The notes under the pieces were generated by a model. The model was given only the letters and a program-made list of their open reading frames with translations, was not told the DNA's origin and made no database searches. 64,000 nt of DNA from Monosiga brevicollis MX1 (taxonomy: Eukaryota; Opisthokonta; Choanoflagellata; Craspedida; Salpingoecidae): positions 985,317-1,049,316 of the forward strand of contig NW_001865044.1 in NCBI RefSeq assembly GCF_000002865.3. Direction: 5' to 3'. The number at the start of each line of letters is the position of its first letter. The first letter of the stretch is position 1. This document shows positions 61,984-64,000 of this stretch, piece after piece. The translations under genes and the position numbers were made by a program.

Positions 61984-62606
61984 TGTGCAGCGTGCATGGT
62001 GCCATTTTGCTTGCCGCATCTTGTCTGCTCCCTGCACGATGCGCCCTCAGTTTTGAGGGGCAGCGTGAGCGTGATGCCATAGTTTTCATTGTGTGATCTT
62101 GCTTGTTTTTCATTCTCAAATTGAGTCGGTTCTCTTTTGTATCGTTTCTGGTTGCTGCATCTTCCAAAAGTGGTTATGACATGAGGCATGAGGCATTCTC
62201 GTGGACGCTACATCACGTGTTGCACACAAATTACATTGCCATGTCGGGAGCTTGTGACGTGAGGAAACTCGTGTCTCGTTTTCAATTCTTTTTTCCGTTT
62301 TGCCTTGTAGTCACGCCTCAACGAGTCACCGCTGTCACGCGCACATGGAGGTCCAGCTTTGACTCATGATCACTGTGCCGGATAAGACTAGCCTGCAGGT
62401 TGGCCACATTTTGCGGGGGAGCTGGAAGACTGATCCAAGCTTCAGCCACCGTGTGCTTGCAAAGGCTAGCTGACATGGCTTGGAAGGCAGGCATGAGATT
62501 GTTGATGCGCTGAAATGGCACAGCGGGTTTCTTTACTCGAGGTCGGGGATATCTGAGGGTCCAGGGGAAATGCGCGCGTGCATCCACGTGAACAAGAAGG
62601 GCGGCA
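61984..62606. other. Convergent spacer, DCTN2 to p23
   Basis: T-rich, no repeat or gene recognised. A last short p23 exon could lie in the right part. Confidence 0.4.
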
Positions 62607-62800
62607 TCAAACATGTAGGGTATAGCTGCTATCGATGCCCACCAAACGGCAACAAAAAAACTCTCGAAAGATCGAACTCCAGTTGTGACTCGTACCTTCA
62701 TCATCCGAGTCATCAACATCGTCCGCAGCGGGGGTCTCAAATGCAGACATGTCAGGGGCAGCACCGCCCATGCCAGCCATGCCAGCCATGGCGGACATGT

Positions 62801-62840
<40 letters not shown>

Positions 62841-63801
62841 TTGCGCCATCATCTATCGAGGGCGACATCATGTTGTGAGAGAGGTTGGACCGAAGTCGAC
62901 CATCGACGTGATGCGCCAGAGCAAGAGGCGATGTGGCATGCGAAAAAACGAAAAAACAAAACAAAACAACAACAACTAGCTACCTGCTGCATGTCAAAGT
63001 TTTCCATGCCGCCCATGTCCACGTTATCGGGCGCTTCATCTTCATCGTCCTCATCTTTCCACTTGTCAAAGTCAACCTTGAGCCAGGGCAGCTTGAGCTT
63101 CTCCTTGGTCAGGCGAGGCCAGTAGGGGCCAGCCTCCTTCTTCTTGATGTTCATGAAAATCTCGCGGGACGTGATGCGGCGCGCGCTCTCCTGTTGCGGG
63201 TACAAGAGCGCCCAAGATATGTTTCAAACGACATTGTATTGTCAGCGTGAAGAGGAGAAGGACGGACAGGGAACAAGAACAAGCGAAGAGCAAGAATAAC
63301 AATCGAGGCACTCGGCGTAACGCAATGATTCAGGACAAAATTAAGTGCGCAAGTCAAGGCTACGAGCGGTCATGACCCACCTCGGGCACAATCTCGCCGT
63401 GAAAGTCAAACTCGCAATGGTAAGGGGTGCCATCGGAACCAGCACTGCTCCTATTGCAAGGCGGATGGCGGTCAGAACCAGTGTTGTTGGCGGTTGAAGA
63501 ATGCTTGCTTGAGGTTGAAAGGGTGCGACAACCAGCTTTTCAAGAACATGAATGCTTCAAAAGGCCCACTGACTTGAAGGAGAAGGAAGTCGGAGTGAGA
63601 TTGATCACGGGGTCCTTGGTGTCGGGCACGCTGACGGTGAGGAAGATGGCATCCTCACGTTGAGCCCACTTGACGGGCGCCTGCTTAGTCCTATCTCAAG
63701 GTTGGAAAACACGTGTGAGCAGGAGCTCCGCCTTTGTGGTCACCAGGCTCAAATCAGCAGGACGGGTGCTGTCACTGGCGGCCGCCAACGTACTCGGCCA
63801 T
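62607..63801 (-). CDS. PTGES3: p23 co-chaperone of HSP90
   Basis: p23 binds the ATP-bound N-domain of HSP90 and slows its ATPase. Exons on the minus strand: a likely start exon ending at ATG 63801 (MAE, donor GTACGT), then APVKWAQREDAIFLTVSVPD and VINLTPTSFSFK (near 63670-63580). Next come HCEFDFHGEIVPE (near 63400), ARRITSREIFMNIKKKEAGP, YWPRLTKEKLKLPWLKVDF and DKWKDEDDEDE (63190-63000). The WPRLTKEKxKLxWLxVDFxxWKDED block is the CS-domain signature of p23. The C-terminal exon is an MGGM-repeat tail with acidic VDDSDDEG. The true stop is uncertain: reading through gives 62607, but the donor-like GTACGA after DDEG suggests one more exon. The start-exon phase is also unresolved. Confidence 0.85.
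62807..62836. repeat. In-frame GGCATG minirepeat in p23
   Basis: Tandem CATGCCGCC units encode the Met-Gly-Gly run of the p23 tail. Confidence 0.85.
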
Positions 63802-64000
63802 GCTGTTGGTCTTCAACGAAGATTTTTCTGCGACGTCAACGCACGAGCAACTCTCTCAATCTATCGGCGCCAACAAGCCAAAAAATGAGCCACAACACCC
63901 CACACATCCTCCGGAACCCAAACGCATTCCCAAATCAATTCAATGGCGCTGTCGCCGCCGCATCGCGCCCCGCCAGTTGCACACTCACCCACTGAAGGGG

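Overview
The window is nuclear DNA of a unicellular relative of animals, most likely a choanoflagellate close to Monosiga. The evidence is dense spliced genes with many introns of about 60-250 bp, animal-type orthologues on both strands (CEP131, CAMTA, NAMPT, MAF1, fused AASS, TTC12, DCTN2, GPATCH4), a huge Ig-like-repeat ectodomain gene, and abundant (CA/GT)n and (CT/AG)n microsatellites. One 50-N scaffold gap lies in a CT tract (11528-11577). Exon boundaries were read by eye from GT..AG signals and reading-frame continuity, so spans are firmer than exact junctions.

Layout, left to right: a 5'-truncated intronless gene with about 17 Ig-like repeats (2-6355, +); CEP131 (6978-10999, -); a CT tract with the gap; a CAMTA-like factor (12012-14847, +); pyroglutamyl-peptidase I and a NUDT15-like hydrolase in tight tandem (15314-17167, +); a mitochondrial-type chalcone-isomerase-fold protein (17312-18179, -); an AG tract; a TBC1D15-like Rab GAP (18952-21181, +); phosphoserine phosphatase (21537-23045, -) divergent from NAMPT (23541-26599, +); MAF1 (27538-28971, +); ALKBH2-like dioxygenase (29497-30692, -); a TENT4/TRF4-type nucleotidyltransferase (30972-33001, -) divergent from AASS (34100-38167, +).

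The right half holds an intronless secreted GH76 enzyme (38622-40112, +), TTC12 (40791-43881, +), an unrecognised P-loop protein (44044-47551, -), GPATCH4 (47974-49803, +), an unrecognised acidic protein (50618-52559, +), a single-pass membrane protein (53356-54588, +), an ACC-synthase-like aminotransferase (54914-57249, -), a TLC-type multi-pass protein (57841-58642, -), dynamitin/DCTN2 (59529-61983, +) and the p23 co-chaperone (about 62607-63801, -).

There is no operon or obvious pathway cluster. Three genes serve cilia or microtubules (CEP131, TTC12, DCTN2) and several serve intermediary metabolism (PSPH, NAMPT, AASS, ACCS), as expected for ordinary eukaryotic gene order. The least explained items are the P-loop protein with degenerate GTPase-like motifs, the giant repeat gene with an exact 488-bp internal duplication, the ankyrin-less CAMTA, and the intronless GH76 gene with a Cys-rich tail.
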